DNA of 64,000 nt from positions 1 to 64,000 of the forward strand of contig CABUIC010000005.1 of assembly GCA_902491515.1 (NCBI GenBank). The letters run 5' to 3'. Source of the stretch: an uncultured Porphyromonadaceae bacterium. Its GTDB lineage: Bacteria > Bacteroidota > Bacteroidia > Bacteroidales > Muribaculaceae. The position numbers and the translations under genes were made by a program. Each line of letters opens with the position of its first letter. The first letter of the stretch is position 1. The notes beneath the pieces were generated by a model. That model worked only from the letters and a program-made list of their open reading frames with translations. It searched no databases and was not told the DNA's origin. Positions 26,057 to 34,565 of the stretch are shown one piece after another.

Positions 26057-28279
26057 ATGAAAAAATTTCTACTATCTCTTGCTGTGCTGGCCTCTGCAGC
26101 CGTTGGTGCCTCCGCCGCCGAGCTCTACACGCTCACCTTCGGCGTGAAAGCCAATCAGGGCGCTACAAACCAGTATAACTCAACCTGGACCCTCACCCAG
26201 GATAACCAGGAATGGACCATCACCGCTTTCAGCAACAATAACAATGGCTGGACTGACATCCGCTTCGGCACAAAAACCGCATCTAACGTCAAGGATGGTG
26301 TGATTGCTTCGACATTCCCTATTTCCGGCACACTTGAAGAAGTCGTTCTCAACGGTCGCCTTCAGAAAACCGGAACTAAAGACAAGTGGACTTCCTGCAA
26401 TCTTCAGACCTCGGCTTCCGCCGACTTCAAGACCCTTACCAACGATGTTACAATCGCCCAGTCGTCTTTTAGTTCTACAGACAAGGATGTAGCTGTCAAA
26501 CTTACTACGCCGGTTAAAGACCAGTATGTTCGCCTCTATATTAAGCCGTCCGGAGCTTCAACTAACAACGGCTGGTTCGCTATGAAATCCATGACCTTCA
26601 ACGGCACTTCCGCCGTTGTAGATCCCGACGCTATCGCCACTCCCGAAATCTCCGTTGCCGAAGGCACCGAGAGCATGATTGCCACCATTACCTGCGACAC
26701 CGAAGGTGCTACAATCTACTACACCACCGACGGCACCGACCCCACCGAATCCGAAGCCTGGCCCAACATGAAGTACACCCAGCCCTTCGATCTGTGGGAA
26801 CCCGGCACTATCAAAGCCATCGCCTACAAGGACGGCAAAGCCAGCGCTATTGCTTCCAAGACTGTATCCACGATGGTAATCGGAGAACTTGCAAGCCTCA
26901 GTAGCCTCGAACTTGCTGACGGCCAGACCGTATCCTTCATCTGCAACAACAGCAATGCCACAGTTGCATACCGGAACGGGAACTATCTCTACATCGCCGT
27001 TGGCAGTGGCTTCATGACCAAGTACTACCAGCTCTTCAGCTACAACACTCCCGAATACGCTGCCGGTCAGAAATTAACCCGCATCGAAGGCACCTACGGC
27101 TTCCGCTACAACCAGCCCCAGATTACCAACTACACTCTCACCGCAGGTGAAGTCGGCACTGCCCCCGCTCCCATTGAAATCGATGCCATCAGCGGATACA
27201 TCGAAAAATATATGGTTGGCGCCTGGTATACTATCAAGGGTGTGAACATCACTTCCGTCAGCGGGCTCGATGCCACGATGGTACTCCCCGCCGATGCAGC
27301 TCTTGAAAGAGAAGAAGAGACCGTTGCTCTCCGAAACACCTTCGGACTCGCAAGCTTCGAGGCCGGCGAGAATCTCACCGTTTCCGGCTTTGTCGGCATC
27401 TATAACAAAACCGTTCAGTTCCTTCCCACCGAAATCCTCAACGCTCAGGGCGAACAGGTTTGCGCAGCCCCCGTGTTCAACCTCGCTGACGGCGCATACG
27501 CCGAAAACACCGAAATCACAATCTCCTGCGAGACCGAAGGCGCCAAAATTTCCTACATGATCAACGGCGGCGAAGTTGTTGAAGCTTCCGCTCCCGTAAC
27601 CATCATCCTCACCGAGGCCATGAAGATCCACGCCACCGCCTCTGCCGAAGGCTACGCCGAGAGCGACCCCGTAGAAGCAAACTACACCATCAAGGCCGAA
27701 CAGCCCGTCACCGGCACCACCGCCACCTTCGACTTCACAGAAGCCGAATTCAGCAAGATCACCTGCACGCCCGCTGTGACCTATCCTGCAAGCGGTGCAA
27801 GTGTTAAGGTTTCCGGTACAGAGATGACCGTAAACGGTGTTTCCCTCGTAGCTTCAAAAGGCTCCAACAACGATGCTGCCATCTACAACAACGGCAACAA
27901 TCTCCGCGTCTACACCGGCGCAACTATGACTATCTCCATCGGCAGCGAATACATCCTCTCCAAGATTACCTTCACCGGCACTCTGGCTTGCACAACCGAG
28001 ACCGGTACCCTCACAGGCAAAGTCTGGACTGCTACCGAAACTGCAGCCCGCGCCGCAGCAAAGATTCAGGAAGTAGTATTCAACTGCACAGATACCAACA
28101 AGATCACAAAGATTGAAGTTGAATTCGCTTCCGCTTCCACCGGCATCGAAGCCATTGAGGCTGAGGACGCTGCTCCCGCTGTTTACTACAACCTCCAGGG
28201 CGTACGCGTAGAGAACCCCGCAAACGGCCTCTACATCCGCGTGAACGGCAAGAAGGCCGAAAAAGTCTTCATCCGCTAA
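26057..28279 (+). CDS. Secreted chitobiase/HEX C-terminal-domain protein with Por-like tail
   Basis: A 740-aa exported protein. Signal peptide MKKFLLSLAVLASAAVGASA. The N-terminal beta-rich region is of unknown type. At about residues 195-270 there is a chitobiase/beta-hexosaminidase C-terminal-like domain (ATIYYTTDGTDPTES), and a shorter second copy lies near residue 490 (EGAKISYMINGGEV). The C-terminus (YYNLQGVRVENP, GLYIRVNGKKAEKVFIR) resembles the Por/T9SS sorting tail of Bacteroidota. Probably surface-exposed or carbohydrate-associated. No catalytic motif seen. Confidence 0.8.
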   Translation: MKKFLLSLAVLASAAVGASAAELYTLTFGVKANQGATNQYNSTWTLTQDNQEWTITAFSNNNNGWTDIRFGTKTASNVKDGVIASTFPISGTLEEVVLNGRLQKTGTKDKWTSCNLQTSASADFKTLTNDVTIAQSSFSSTDKDVAVKLTTPVKDQYVRLYIKPSGASTNNGWFAMKSMTFNGTSAVVDPDAIATPEISVAEGTESMIATITCDTEGATIYYTTDGTDPTESEAWPNMKYTQPFDLWEPGTIKAIAYKDGKASAIASKTVSTMVIGELASLSSLELADGQTVSFICNNSNATVAYRNGNYLYIAVGSGFMTKYYQLFSYNTPEYAAGQKLTRIEGTYGFRYNQPQITNYTLTAGEVGTAPAPIEIDAISGYIEKYMVGAWYTIKGVNITSVSGLDATMVLPADAALEREEETVALRNTFGLASFEAGENLTVSGFVGIYNKTVQFLPTEILNAQGEQVCAAPVFNLADGAYAENTEITISCETEGAKISYMINGGEVVEASAPVTIILTEAMKIHATASAEGYAESDPVEANYTIKAEQPVTGTTATFDFTEAEFSKITCTPAVTYPASGASVKVSGTEMTVNGVSLVASKGSNNDAAIYNNGNNLRVYTGATMTISIGSEYILSKITFTGTLACTTETGTLTGKVWTATETAARAAAKIQEVVFNCTDTNKITKIEVEFASASTGIEAIEAEDAAPAVYYNLQGVRVENPANGLYIRVNGKKAEKVFIR

Positions 28280-28304
28280 ACGATTCCCCTATCCCCCAAT
28301 ATCC

Positions 28305-28340
28305 AAGCGCTCCCGGCCCAAAGGCCCGGGGGCGCTTTTT
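28305..28340 (+). terminator. Terminator after the secreted protein gene
   Basis: Stem AAGCGC-TCCCGG paired with CCGGG-GCGCTT around a CCCAAAGG loop, followed by a T run (28336-28342). Confidence 0.8.
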
Positions 28341-28392
28341 TTGTGCATTTGAGAATGTGTATATCCCCAGTTCGATAATTGACCAATTCATT

Positions 28393-28493
28393 AACTCTAA
28401 ATTCCACATTCTAAATTCTTGGCTTCACCAAGCACCCTTCGGGCGATAACTAAATTAAAAAACTCTACACTCTAAATTCTGAATTCTAAATTT
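28393..28493. repeat. Direct repeats of CTCTAAATTC type before the acyl-CoA synthetase
   Basis: Two AT-rich direct repeats, at 28393-28420 and 28461-28493, share ACTCTAAATTC and ATTCTAAATT. They flank a short GC-richer spacer with an inverted pair (GGCTTCACCAAGC, CCCTTCGGG). The intergenic stretch 28341-28499 shows no gene. Confidence 0.6.
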
Positions 28494-28499
28494 ATTCCG

Positions 28500-28507
28500 T
28501 ATCTTTG
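28500..28507 (+). promoter_or_regulatory. -7 element very close to the acyl-CoA synthetase start
   Basis: TATCTTTG ends only 4 nt before the ATG at 28512. Transcription would be expected to begin at or within a few bases of the start codon, so the mRNA may be leaderless. No clear -33 TTTG is seen at 20 nt. Confidence 0.6.
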
Positions 28508-28511
28508 CCAT

Positions 28512-30167
28512 ATGAAAGCTCAGACAAATATCAACTCATATATCCTCCAGGCTCTCACGGACAACCGCGACCGCCTCGCCCTCACCGACTTTCAGGGCGT
28601 GTCCTTCCAATATGGCGACGTAGCCCGCAAAATCGCCAAGCTCCATATCCTCTTCGAGCAAGCCGGTCTCCGCCGCGGCGACAAAATCGCCCTCTGCGGC
28701 CGGAACTGCGCGCAATGGGCCGTCGCGCTTCTTGCCTCCCTGACCTACGGCACCGTGGCCGTGCCCATCCTCCACGACTTCAAGCCCGACAACATCCACC
28801 ACCTCGTGGCCCACAGCGACGCCCGCCTCCTCTTCACCGACGAGCACACCTGGGAAAACCTCGACACCGCCCTCATGCCCGCGCTCGAAGGCGTGGTCCT
28901 CATCAAGGACTACTCCCTCCTCTTCTCCAAAAGCGCACGCCTCACCAAGGCACGCGAGAACCTCAACCGCCTCTTCGGCGAGCGATACCCCGAGCGCTTC
29001 AGCCCCCAGGCCCTGAAGGTATTCATCCCAAAGCCCGACGAGCTCGCGCTCATCAACTACACCTCCGGCTCAACCGGATTCTCCAAGGGCGTCATGCTCA
29101 CTTACGGCAACCTCTGGAGCAACCTCCAGTTCTGCATCGACGGCCTCACATTCCTCCTCCCGGGCGACAACATGATCTGCATGCTCCCCCTCGCCCACAT
29201 GTACGGCCTCATGGTCGAACTCCTTCACACCTTCGTCAAAGGCTGTCACATCTATTTCCTGACGCGCACGCCATCCCCCAAGGTAATCATGGAAGCTTTC
29301 GCCGAAGTCCGTCCCAAGCTGATTATCGCCGTGCCCCTCATCCTTGAGAAAATCGTCAAGACCCGAATATTCCCCGTCCTCGACAAGCCCCTGATGAAAT
29401 TCCTCCTCATGCTCCCCTACGTCGACGATAAAGTTCTCGCCCGCGTCCGAGAGAAGATGATGGACGTCTTCGGCGGAAACCTTCAGGAAATGATCATCGG
29501 AGGAGCAGGACTCAACAAGGACGTCGAAAGCTTCCTCCGCCGAATCCGCTTCCCCTACACCGTCGGCTACGGTATGACCGAGTGCGGACCTCTCATCACC
29601 TACTCCCCCTGGGACGTCCAGCGCCCGGGCTCCTGCGGATGCCTCGCGCCACGCATGGAGTGCCGAATCGACTCTCCCGACCCACTCACTACCCCCGGAG
29701 TCCTATGGGTCCGCGGCCAGAACGTGATGAAAGGCTACTACAAGAACCCCGAAGCCACCGCCGACGTAATGGACAAAGACGGATGGATGAACACCGGCGA
29801 CATCTGCCAGACCGACCCCGACGGATTCCTCTACATCCGCGGACGCGACAAGAACATGATTCTCGGACCCTCCGGGCAGAACATCTACCCCGAAGAAATC
29901 GAGCAGCAGCTCAACAACATGCCCTACGTCGCCGAGAGCCTCGTCGTCAGCCGTCAGGGTAAGCTCGTGGCACTCGTCTATCCCGACATGGACGCCGTCA
30001 GCCGCGAGGGAATCTCCGAAGAACGCCTCCGCGCCATCATGGACGAAAACCTCGGCAAGCTCAACGCCGCCCTCCCCGGCTACAGCCAGATTGCCGAGCT
30101 CAAAATCCACCACGAAGAATTCGAAAAAACTCCGAAACGCTCAATCAAGCGCTATTTATATCAATAA
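28512..30167 (+). CDS. Long-chain acyl-CoA synthetase (AMP-binding)
   Basis: A 551-aa ANL-superfamily adenylating enzyme that activates fatty acids to acyl-AMP and then acyl-CoA. P-loop-like motif INYTSGSTGFSKGVM near residue 180; A5 motif VGYGMTECGPL; A7 MNTGDICQTDPDGFLYIRGR; A8 and A10 ILGPSGQNIYPEEIE and TPKRSIKRYLY. No membrane segment. The N-terminus MKAQTNINSYILQAL is normal for Bacteroidales members, so the start near the -7 box appears real. Preferred chain length unknown. Confidence 0.92.
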   Translation: MKAQTNINSYILQALTDNRDRLALTDFQGVSFQYGDVARKIAKLHILFEQAGLRRGDKIALCGRNCAQWAVALLASLTYGTVAVPILHDFKPDNIHHLVAHSDARLLFTDEHTWENLDTALMPALEGVVLIKDYSLLFSKSARLTKARENLNRLFGERYPERFSPQALKVFIPKPDELALINYTSGSTGFSKGVMLTYGNLWSNLQFCIDGLTFLLPGDNMICMLPLAHMYGLMVELLHTFVKGCHIYFLTRTPSPKVIMEAFAEVRPKLIIAVPLILEKIVKTRIFPVLDKPLMKFLLMLPYVDDKVLARVREKMMDVFGGNLQEMIIGGAGLNKDVESFLRRIRFPYTVGYGMTECGPLITYSPWDVQRPGSCGCLAPRMECRIDSPDPLTTPGVLWVRGQNVMKGYYKNPEATADVMDKDGWMNTGDICQTDPDGFLYIRGRDKNMILGPSGQNIYPEEIEQQLNNMPYVAESLVVSRQGKLVALVYPDMDAVSREGISEERLRAIMDENLGKLNAALPGYSQIAELKIHHEEFEKTPKRSIKRYLYQ

Positions 30168-30170
30168 TCA

Positions 30171-30195
30171 GTAGGGACACGCCATGGCGCGTCCG
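30171..30195 (+). repeat. REP palindrome 1
   Basis: GTAGGGACACGCCATGGCGC followed by GTCCG. The 20-nt core at 30175-30194 is a palindrome with one mismatched pair. Same family as the elements inside the RAYT gene at 36.6-36.9 kb. Confidence 0.75.
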
Positions 30196-30231
30196 CCCCG
30201 AAAAAACCTCCCCGGTCTCCCGCCCCGAACT

Positions 30232-30256
30232 GTAGGGACGCACGGCCCGTGCGTCC
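30232..30256 (+). repeat. REP palindrome 2
   Basis: GTAGGGACGCACGGCCCGTG followed by CGTCC. The stem is 10 bp and perfect (GGACGCACGG/CCGTGCGTCC) around one base. Same orientation as REP 1, 61 bp apart. Confidence 0.8.
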
Positions 30257-30270
30257 TAATCGACCTCAAA

Positions 30271-30314
30271 GGCTGTCCGAGCTGTCCGAAAATGTCCGAA
30301 ATATGTCCGAAATA
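30271..30314 (+). repeat. Tandem TGTCCGA repeats spanning the bioB start
   Basis: The motif TGTCCGA occurs four times, in units GCTGTCCGA (twice) and then ATGTCCGAAAT (11 bp, twice). The last copy contains the bioB start codon at 30303. The preceding copy supplies another ATG at 30292, out of frame, that opens a seven-codon frame (MSEICPK) ending at 30315, past the bioB start. Confidence 0.8.
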
Positions 30315-31280
30315 ATCTCTACCGCTCTCCGCGCCATCCTCGACGAAGGCCGCGACCTCTCCGACGAAGAGGTGTATGCCCTCGCCGACATAACATCCCC
30401 CGAAGGCCTTCGCGAAATCCGCGATGCCGCCGCCGAAATCACCCGCCGATTCTCCACAGGACGATTCGAGTCCTGCTCAATCATAAACGCCCGCTCCGGA
30501 CGCTGTCCCGAAAACTGCAAATGGTGCGCCCAAAGCGCCCACTACTCCACCGGATGCGACACCTACGAGCTCGTCAGCCCAGAGGAATGCCTCAACGCCG
30601 CCCGCATCAACGCCGAAGCCGGAATCCGCCGCTTCTCGCTCGTCGCCTCCGGACGCTCCGTCCGCGGACGCACCCTCTCCGCAATCGCCGGAATGTGCCG
30701 CGAGGCCGGCGAGAAAACGGGCCTATCCATGTGCGCCTCCCTCGGCCTCCTCGGCCCCGAGGAGCTCCGGGAGCTTTGGAACGCAGGCGTCCGCCGCTAC
30801 CACTGCAACCTCGAGACCGCGCCCTCCCACTTCTCCACCCTCTGCACAACCCACACCATCGACGACAAACTCCGCACCATCGACGCCGCACGCGAAATCG
30901 GCTTCTCAATCTGCTCCGGGGGCATTCTCGGCATGGGCGAGACCCGTCGCCAGCGCGCCGAGTTCGCCCTCACCCTCCGCCGCGCCCGGCCCGACTCCAT
31001 CCCCCTCAACATCCTCTCCCCCATCCCAGGAACACCCCTCCAGGATACGCCCCTCCTCTCCGAGGACGAGTTCATCGACGCCGTGGCCATCTTCCGCCTC
31101 GTCCATCCCCGCACCGAGCTCCGCTTCGCCGGCGGTCGCGCCCGGCTAAGCAAAGAAGCGCGCCTCGAGGCCCTCCGCGTCGGAATAAACGGCGGAATCG
31201 TCGGCGACCTCCTCACCACCCTCGGCTCCTCCGTAGCCCAGGACAAAACCCTCGCCGCACAAGCCGGCCTCAGCTTCTGA
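30303..31280 (+). CDS. bioB: Biotin synthase
   Basis: Radical-SAM enzyme of 325 aa that inserts sulfur into dethiobiotin. The [4Fe-4S] motif CxxxCxxC is in GRCPENCKWCAQSAH. Further conserved blocks are CASLG, YHCNLETAPSHF, CSGGILGMGE, NILSPIPGTPL and the [2Fe-2S]-linked RFAGGRA. No other biotin gene lies nearby. The start ATG at 30303 (MSEIISTAL) is chosen over an upstream ATG at 30249, whose extra residues come from the repeats and REP flank. Confidence 0.95.
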   Translation: MSEIISTALRAILDEGRDLSDEEVYALADITSPEGLREIRDAAAEITRRFSTGRFESCSIINARSGRCPENCKWCAQSAHYSTGCDTYELVSPEECLNAARINAEAGIRRFSLVASGRSVRGRTLSAIAGMCREAGEKTGLSMCASLGLLGPEELRELWNAGVRRYHCNLETAPSHFSTLCTTHTIDDKLRTIDAAREIGFSICSGGILGMGETRRQRAEFALTLRRARPDSIPLNILSPIPGTPLQDTPLLSEDEFIDAVAIFRLVHPRTELRFAGGRARLSKEARLEALRVGINGGIVGDLLTTLGSSVAQDKTLAAQAGLSF

Positions 31281-31293
31281 GAAACTGCCCCGG

Positions 31294-31338
31294 TATAAAA
31301 CATATAAGATTTATAAGAATTATAAGATTTATAGCCCC
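31294..31338 (+). repeat. 9-bp tandem array between bioB and the RNA methyltransferase (5 units)
   Basis: Units TATAAAACA, TATAAGATT, TATAAGAAT, TATAAGATT, TATAGCCCC. The array starts 13 nt after the bioB stop but is in the bioB frame, giving TAA, TAA, TAA, TAA, TAG. It ends one base before the TTG start of the next gene. Confidence 0.85.
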
Positions 31339-31339
31339 C

Positions 31340-32134
31340 TTGCTCACCGCCAGAACCATAAAACTCGTCCGCTCCCTCGCCGACCACAAAGGCCGTCGCG
31401 AAGCCGGACTGTTCGTCGCCGAAGGCTCGAAATGCGTCTGCGACACAATTGAGGCCTTCACCCCCGCATACCTCTTCGCCACCACCGACTGGCTCGAGGC
31501 CCACGCCGGCGAATCCGAGTCCGCCGCAATACGCGGCGCCCTCATCGAGCCATGCAAGAAAGCACAGCTACGCGAGCTCTCCTCCCTCGTCGCCACGCCT
31601 CCGGCAATAGCCGTATACCGCCTCCCCGAGCCCCGCGAAGTCGCCCCCGAACTCTGCGCGCACGAGCTTGTCCTCGCCCTCGACCGCGTCCAGGACCCCG
31701 GAAACCTCGGCACCATCGTCCGCACGGCCGACTGGATGGGCGTGACTGCCATCGTCGCCTCCAAGGACACCGTCGACCTCTACAACCCCAAAGTCGTACA
31801 GGCCACAATGGGCTCAATTTCCCGCGTGAAGGTGGCCTACGTAGAAAACCTTGCCGAATTCCTCGCCGACGCCGCAGAGGCCGGAGCACGCGTGTTCGGC
31901 ACCTTCCTCGACGGCTCCGACATATACTCCGCTCCCCTTGCCGCGGCCGGAGCCCTCGTAATGGGCAACGAAGGGTCCGGAATCGGCCCCGACGTCGCCG
32001 CCGCCGTCACCGACCGCCTCCTCATCCCCTCATTCCCCCCCGACCGTCCGACCGGCGACAGCCTCAACGTAGCTACAGCCACAGCCATAGCACTTTCCCA
32101 GTTCCGTTCACGCCAAATGAAGTCCCGCAACTGA
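31340..32134 (+). CDS. TrmH/SpoU family RNA 2'-O-methyltransferase
   Basis: A 264-aa SPOUT enzyme that methylates a ribose 2'-OH in tRNA or rRNA with SAM. N-terminal substrate-binding domain LTARTIKLVRSLADHKGRR; catalytic region ALDRVQDPGNLGTIVRTADW, then VMGNEGSGIG and LNVATATAIAL. The target nucleoside is not predictable. No ATG or GTG is available at the expected N-terminus, so the TTG at 31340 (reading M-LTARTIK) is the likely start. It overlaps radA by 1 nt (TGATG). Confidence 0.88.
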   Translation: MLTARTIKLVRSLADHKGRREAGLFVAEGSKCVCDTIEAFTPAYLFATTDWLEAHAGESESAAIRGALIEPCKKAQLRELSSLVATPPAIAVYRLPEPREVAPELCAHELVLALDRVQDPGNLGTIVRTADWMGVTAIVASKDTVDLYNPKVVQATMGSISRVKVAYVENLAEFLADAAEAGARVFGTFLDGSDIYSAPLAAAGALVMGNEGSGIGPDVAAAVTDRLLIPSFPPDRPTGDSLNVATATAIALSQFRSRQMKSRN

Positions 32135-33543
32135 TGCCCAAGGAAAAGACAGCATTCTTCTGCAGCGAATGCGGCGCAGAATCCCCCAAGTGGGCCGGAC
32201 GCTGCCCCGAGTGCGGAGCATGGAACACCATGACCGAGCAGCGCGTCCCCACGGGCAAAGCCCCGGGGGGCTCCGCCTCCGCCCTGTGGGGCGGTCCCGC
32301 CGACTCCAAGAGCGTCCCCGTGACAGTCAACCAGATTGACGCCGACGCCGAAAACTCCGCCCGGCGGCTCAAAATGCCGTCCCGCGAACTCAACCGCGTG
32401 CTCGGAGGCGGCCTCGTGGCCGGCTCGATGGTCCTCCTCGGCGGGGAGCCCGGAATCGGCAAAAGCACCCTCCTCCTGCAGAACCTCCTCTACATCAAGA
32501 CAAAGCGCATCCTCTACGTCAGCGGCGAGGAATCCGCCGCACAGCTCAAGCTCCGCGCCGACCGCCTCGGCCGCGGAAGCGACAACATATATATCGTCTG
32601 CGAGACAAGCCTCGAGACCGTCTTCGAGCACGTAGCCTCACTCCGCCCCGAAATCCTCGTCATCGACTCCATACAGACAGTCACCACCGACACCCTGGCC
32701 GCCGCTCCGCCCCCCGGAAGCGTCAGCCAGGTCCGTGCCTGCGCCGCCGAGCTCCTCCGCTACGCCAAGTCCACAGGCACCCCCGTGCTCCTCGTCGGAC
32801 ACATCACCAAAGACGGCACCCTCGCCGGACCCAAAGTCCTCGAACACATCGTCGACACCGTCCTCGTCTTCGAAGGCGACGCCCGACACTCCTACCGCAT
32901 CCTCCGCACCTCCAAAAACCGCTTCGGCCCCACCTCCGAACTCGGAATCTACGAAATGGGCTCAAAGGGCCTCCGCGAAGTCCCCAACCCCTCCGAACTC
33001 CTCATCACATCCCCCGCAAACGCCGACGCCACAGCGCCCCTCTCCGGAATAGCGATAGGTGTCGCCATGCAGGGACGCCGGCCCATGCTCATAGAGGCCC
33101 AGGCCCTCGTCAGCGCATCGCCTTACGCCAACCCCCAGCGCTCCGTCACCGGATTCGACGCCAAGCGCCTCAACATGCTCATCGCCGTAATCGAAAAACG
33201 TCTCGGCCTCCGCATGGACAAGAAAGACGTATTCCTCAACATCGCCGGCGGTTTCAAGGCTAGCGACCCCGCGCTCGACCTCGCTGTCGCCGCCGCCCTC
33301 ATCTCCGCCACCCTCGACACCCCCGTGCCCCCCGGCTTCTGCTTCGCCGGCGAAGTCGGACTCTCCGGCGAAATACGCCCCGTCGCCTCCCCCCTCGCCC
33401 GCATCCAGGAAGCCCGCCGCCTCGGGTTCTCCGACATCGCTCTCGCCGACAACTTCCCCAAGGACGAAACACTCCCCGACGGAATAAATATCCACCGCAC
33501 ATCACGTCTCGACGCAGCCATGCGTCTCCTTTTCAAACCATGA
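32134..33543 (+). CDS. radA: DNA repair protein RadA/Sms
   Basis: RecA-like branch-migration ATPase of 469 aa. An N-terminal C4 zinc finger FFCSECGAESPKWAGRCPEC, Walker A GGEPGIGKSTLLLQ, the RadA-specific KNRFGPTSELGIYEM, and a C-terminal Lon-protease-like domain (about 300-469, lacking a catalytic role) are all present. The ATG at 32134 follows the previous stop in the form TGATG. Confidence 0.96.
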   Translation: MPKEKTAFFCSECGAESPKWAGRCPECGAWNTMTEQRVPTGKAPGGSASALWGGPADSKSVPVTVNQIDADAENSARRLKMPSRELNRVLGGGLVAGSMVLLGGEPGIGKSTLLLQNLLYIKTKRILYVSGEESAAQLKLRADRLGRGSDNIYIVCETSLETVFEHVASLRPEILVIDSIQTVTTDTLAAAPPPGSVSQVRACAAELLRYAKSTGTPVLLVGHITKDGTLAGPKVLEHIVDTVLVFEGDARHSYRILRTSKNRFGPTSELGIYEMGSKGLREVPNPSELLITSPANADATAPLSGIAIGVAMQGRRPMLIEAQALVSASPYANPQRSVTGFDAKRLNMLIAVIEKRLGLRMDKKDVFLNIAGGFKASDPALDLAVAAALISATLDTPVPPGFCFAGEVGLSGEIRPVASPLARIQEARRLGFSDIALADNFPKDETLPDGINIHRTSRLDAAMRLLFKP

Positions 33544-34484
33544 ACACCGTAAAGATCTGGCGCACCTCGCGCGACTACATCTTCATCACCCTCGGCGTCG
33601 CCCTCTACTCCTTCGGCTTCTGCGGATTCATCCTCCCCGAGAAAGTCGTCATCGGAGGCCTCGCCGGCGTCTCCACTCTCATATACTTTCTGACGGGCAT
33701 ACCCGTCGCCGTCTCCAACTACGCCCTCAACCTCGTCCTCCTCGCCATGGCCTACCGCGTCGTAGGAAAGAAATTCGTAGTCGGAACCGTCTTCGGAGCG
33801 ACCATGATTTCGCTGTTCATAGGCATATTCCAGCCGCTCCTCGCCAACGGTTTCACCCACGAGCCATTCATGAACATCGTTATCGGCGCAACGCTCTGCG
33901 GCCTCGGAATCGGCATGACATTCACCCACAACGGCTCCTCGGGCGGAACGGACATCATCGCCGCCATGGTCTCCAAAAAGTCCAACGTCACCATCGGCCG
34001 TACGATGCTCTACGTCGACTGCATCATCATCTCAAGCTCATACCTCATATTCCACCAGATTGACAAGCTCGTCTACGGCTTCGTCGTCCTCTTCTTCATC
34101 TCCTACGTCGCCGACCAGGTAATCTACACCAACCGCCGCGCCGTACAGTTCACCATCATCTCCCGCCGCTGGCCCGAGATTGCCGACGCCATCATCAACG
34201 ACGCCCACCGCGGATGCACCGTCCTCGACGCCACGGGCTGGTACAGCAAACAGCCCGTCAAAGTCCTCCTCGTGATGTGCCGCAAAATCGAGTCCGTCAC
34301 AATCTCCCGCATCATCAAGAACATCGACCCCCACGCCTTCGTCACTCAGGCTAACGTCAGCGGCGTATACGGCCACGGCTTCGACGAACTCAAAGTCAAA
34401 ATCAAGTCCCAACACGCCGCACCCACCCCCAAAATCACCACCGAAGGCCGCGAAACCGTCCGCCGCTCCAATCTCGAGGAGTAA
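33540..34484 (+). CDS. YitT family membrane protein
   Basis: A 314-aa inner-membrane protein with about five transmembrane segments (YitT/DUF161 region, for example GIGMTFTHNGSSGGTDIIA) and a C-terminal cytosolic DUF2179 domain (VQFTIISRRWPEIADAI, ...IKNIDPHAFVTQANVSGVYG). Transport function is suspected for the family but unproven. It overlaps radA by ATGA. Confidence 0.88.
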   Translation: MNTVKIWRTSRDYIFITLGVALYSFGFCGFILPEKVVIGGLAGVSTLIYFLTGIPVAVSNYALNLVLLAMAYRVVGKKFVVGTVFGATMISLFIGIFQPLLANGFTHEPFMNIVIGATLCGLGIGMTFTHNGSSGGTDIIAAMVSKKSNVTIGRTMLYVDCIIISSSYLIFHQIDKLVYGFVVLFFISYVADQVIYTNRRAVQFTIISRRWPEIADAIINDAHRGCTVLDATGWYSKQPVKVLLVMCRKIESVTISRIIKNIDPHAFVTQANVSGVYGHGFDELKVKIKSQHAAPTPKITTEGRETVRRSNLEE

Positions 34485-34496
34485 AGAGAGAAAAAT

Positions 34497-34565
34497 ATGA
34501 GCAAGAAATCAATTACTGGCGCTGGCTCAAAAGAAAGCTCAAACAAGACGGGATTGAACTCGTGA
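34497..34565 (+). other. Possible 22-residue leader ORF overlapping the Fic start
   Basis: ATG at 34497 opens 22 codons (MSKKSITGAGSK...) ending in a TGA that overlaps the Fic GTG by 4 nt (GTGA). The Fic frame is also open across this stretch and there reads like protein (EKYEQEINYWRWLKRKLKQ), but has no start codon. So this is either a coupling leader peptide or a chance frame over a decayed Fic N-terminus. Confidence 0.35.

Noticed and set aside
30521..31339. Upstream extension of the RNA methyltransferase frame through bioB
   Set aside because: Arg/Pro-rich shadow of bioB and of the 9-bp array; the homologous N-terminus begins at LTARTIK.
31552..32133. Upstream extension of the radA frame
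   Set aside because: Shadow of the methyltransferase gene; RadA begins MPKEKTAFFCSECG at 32134.
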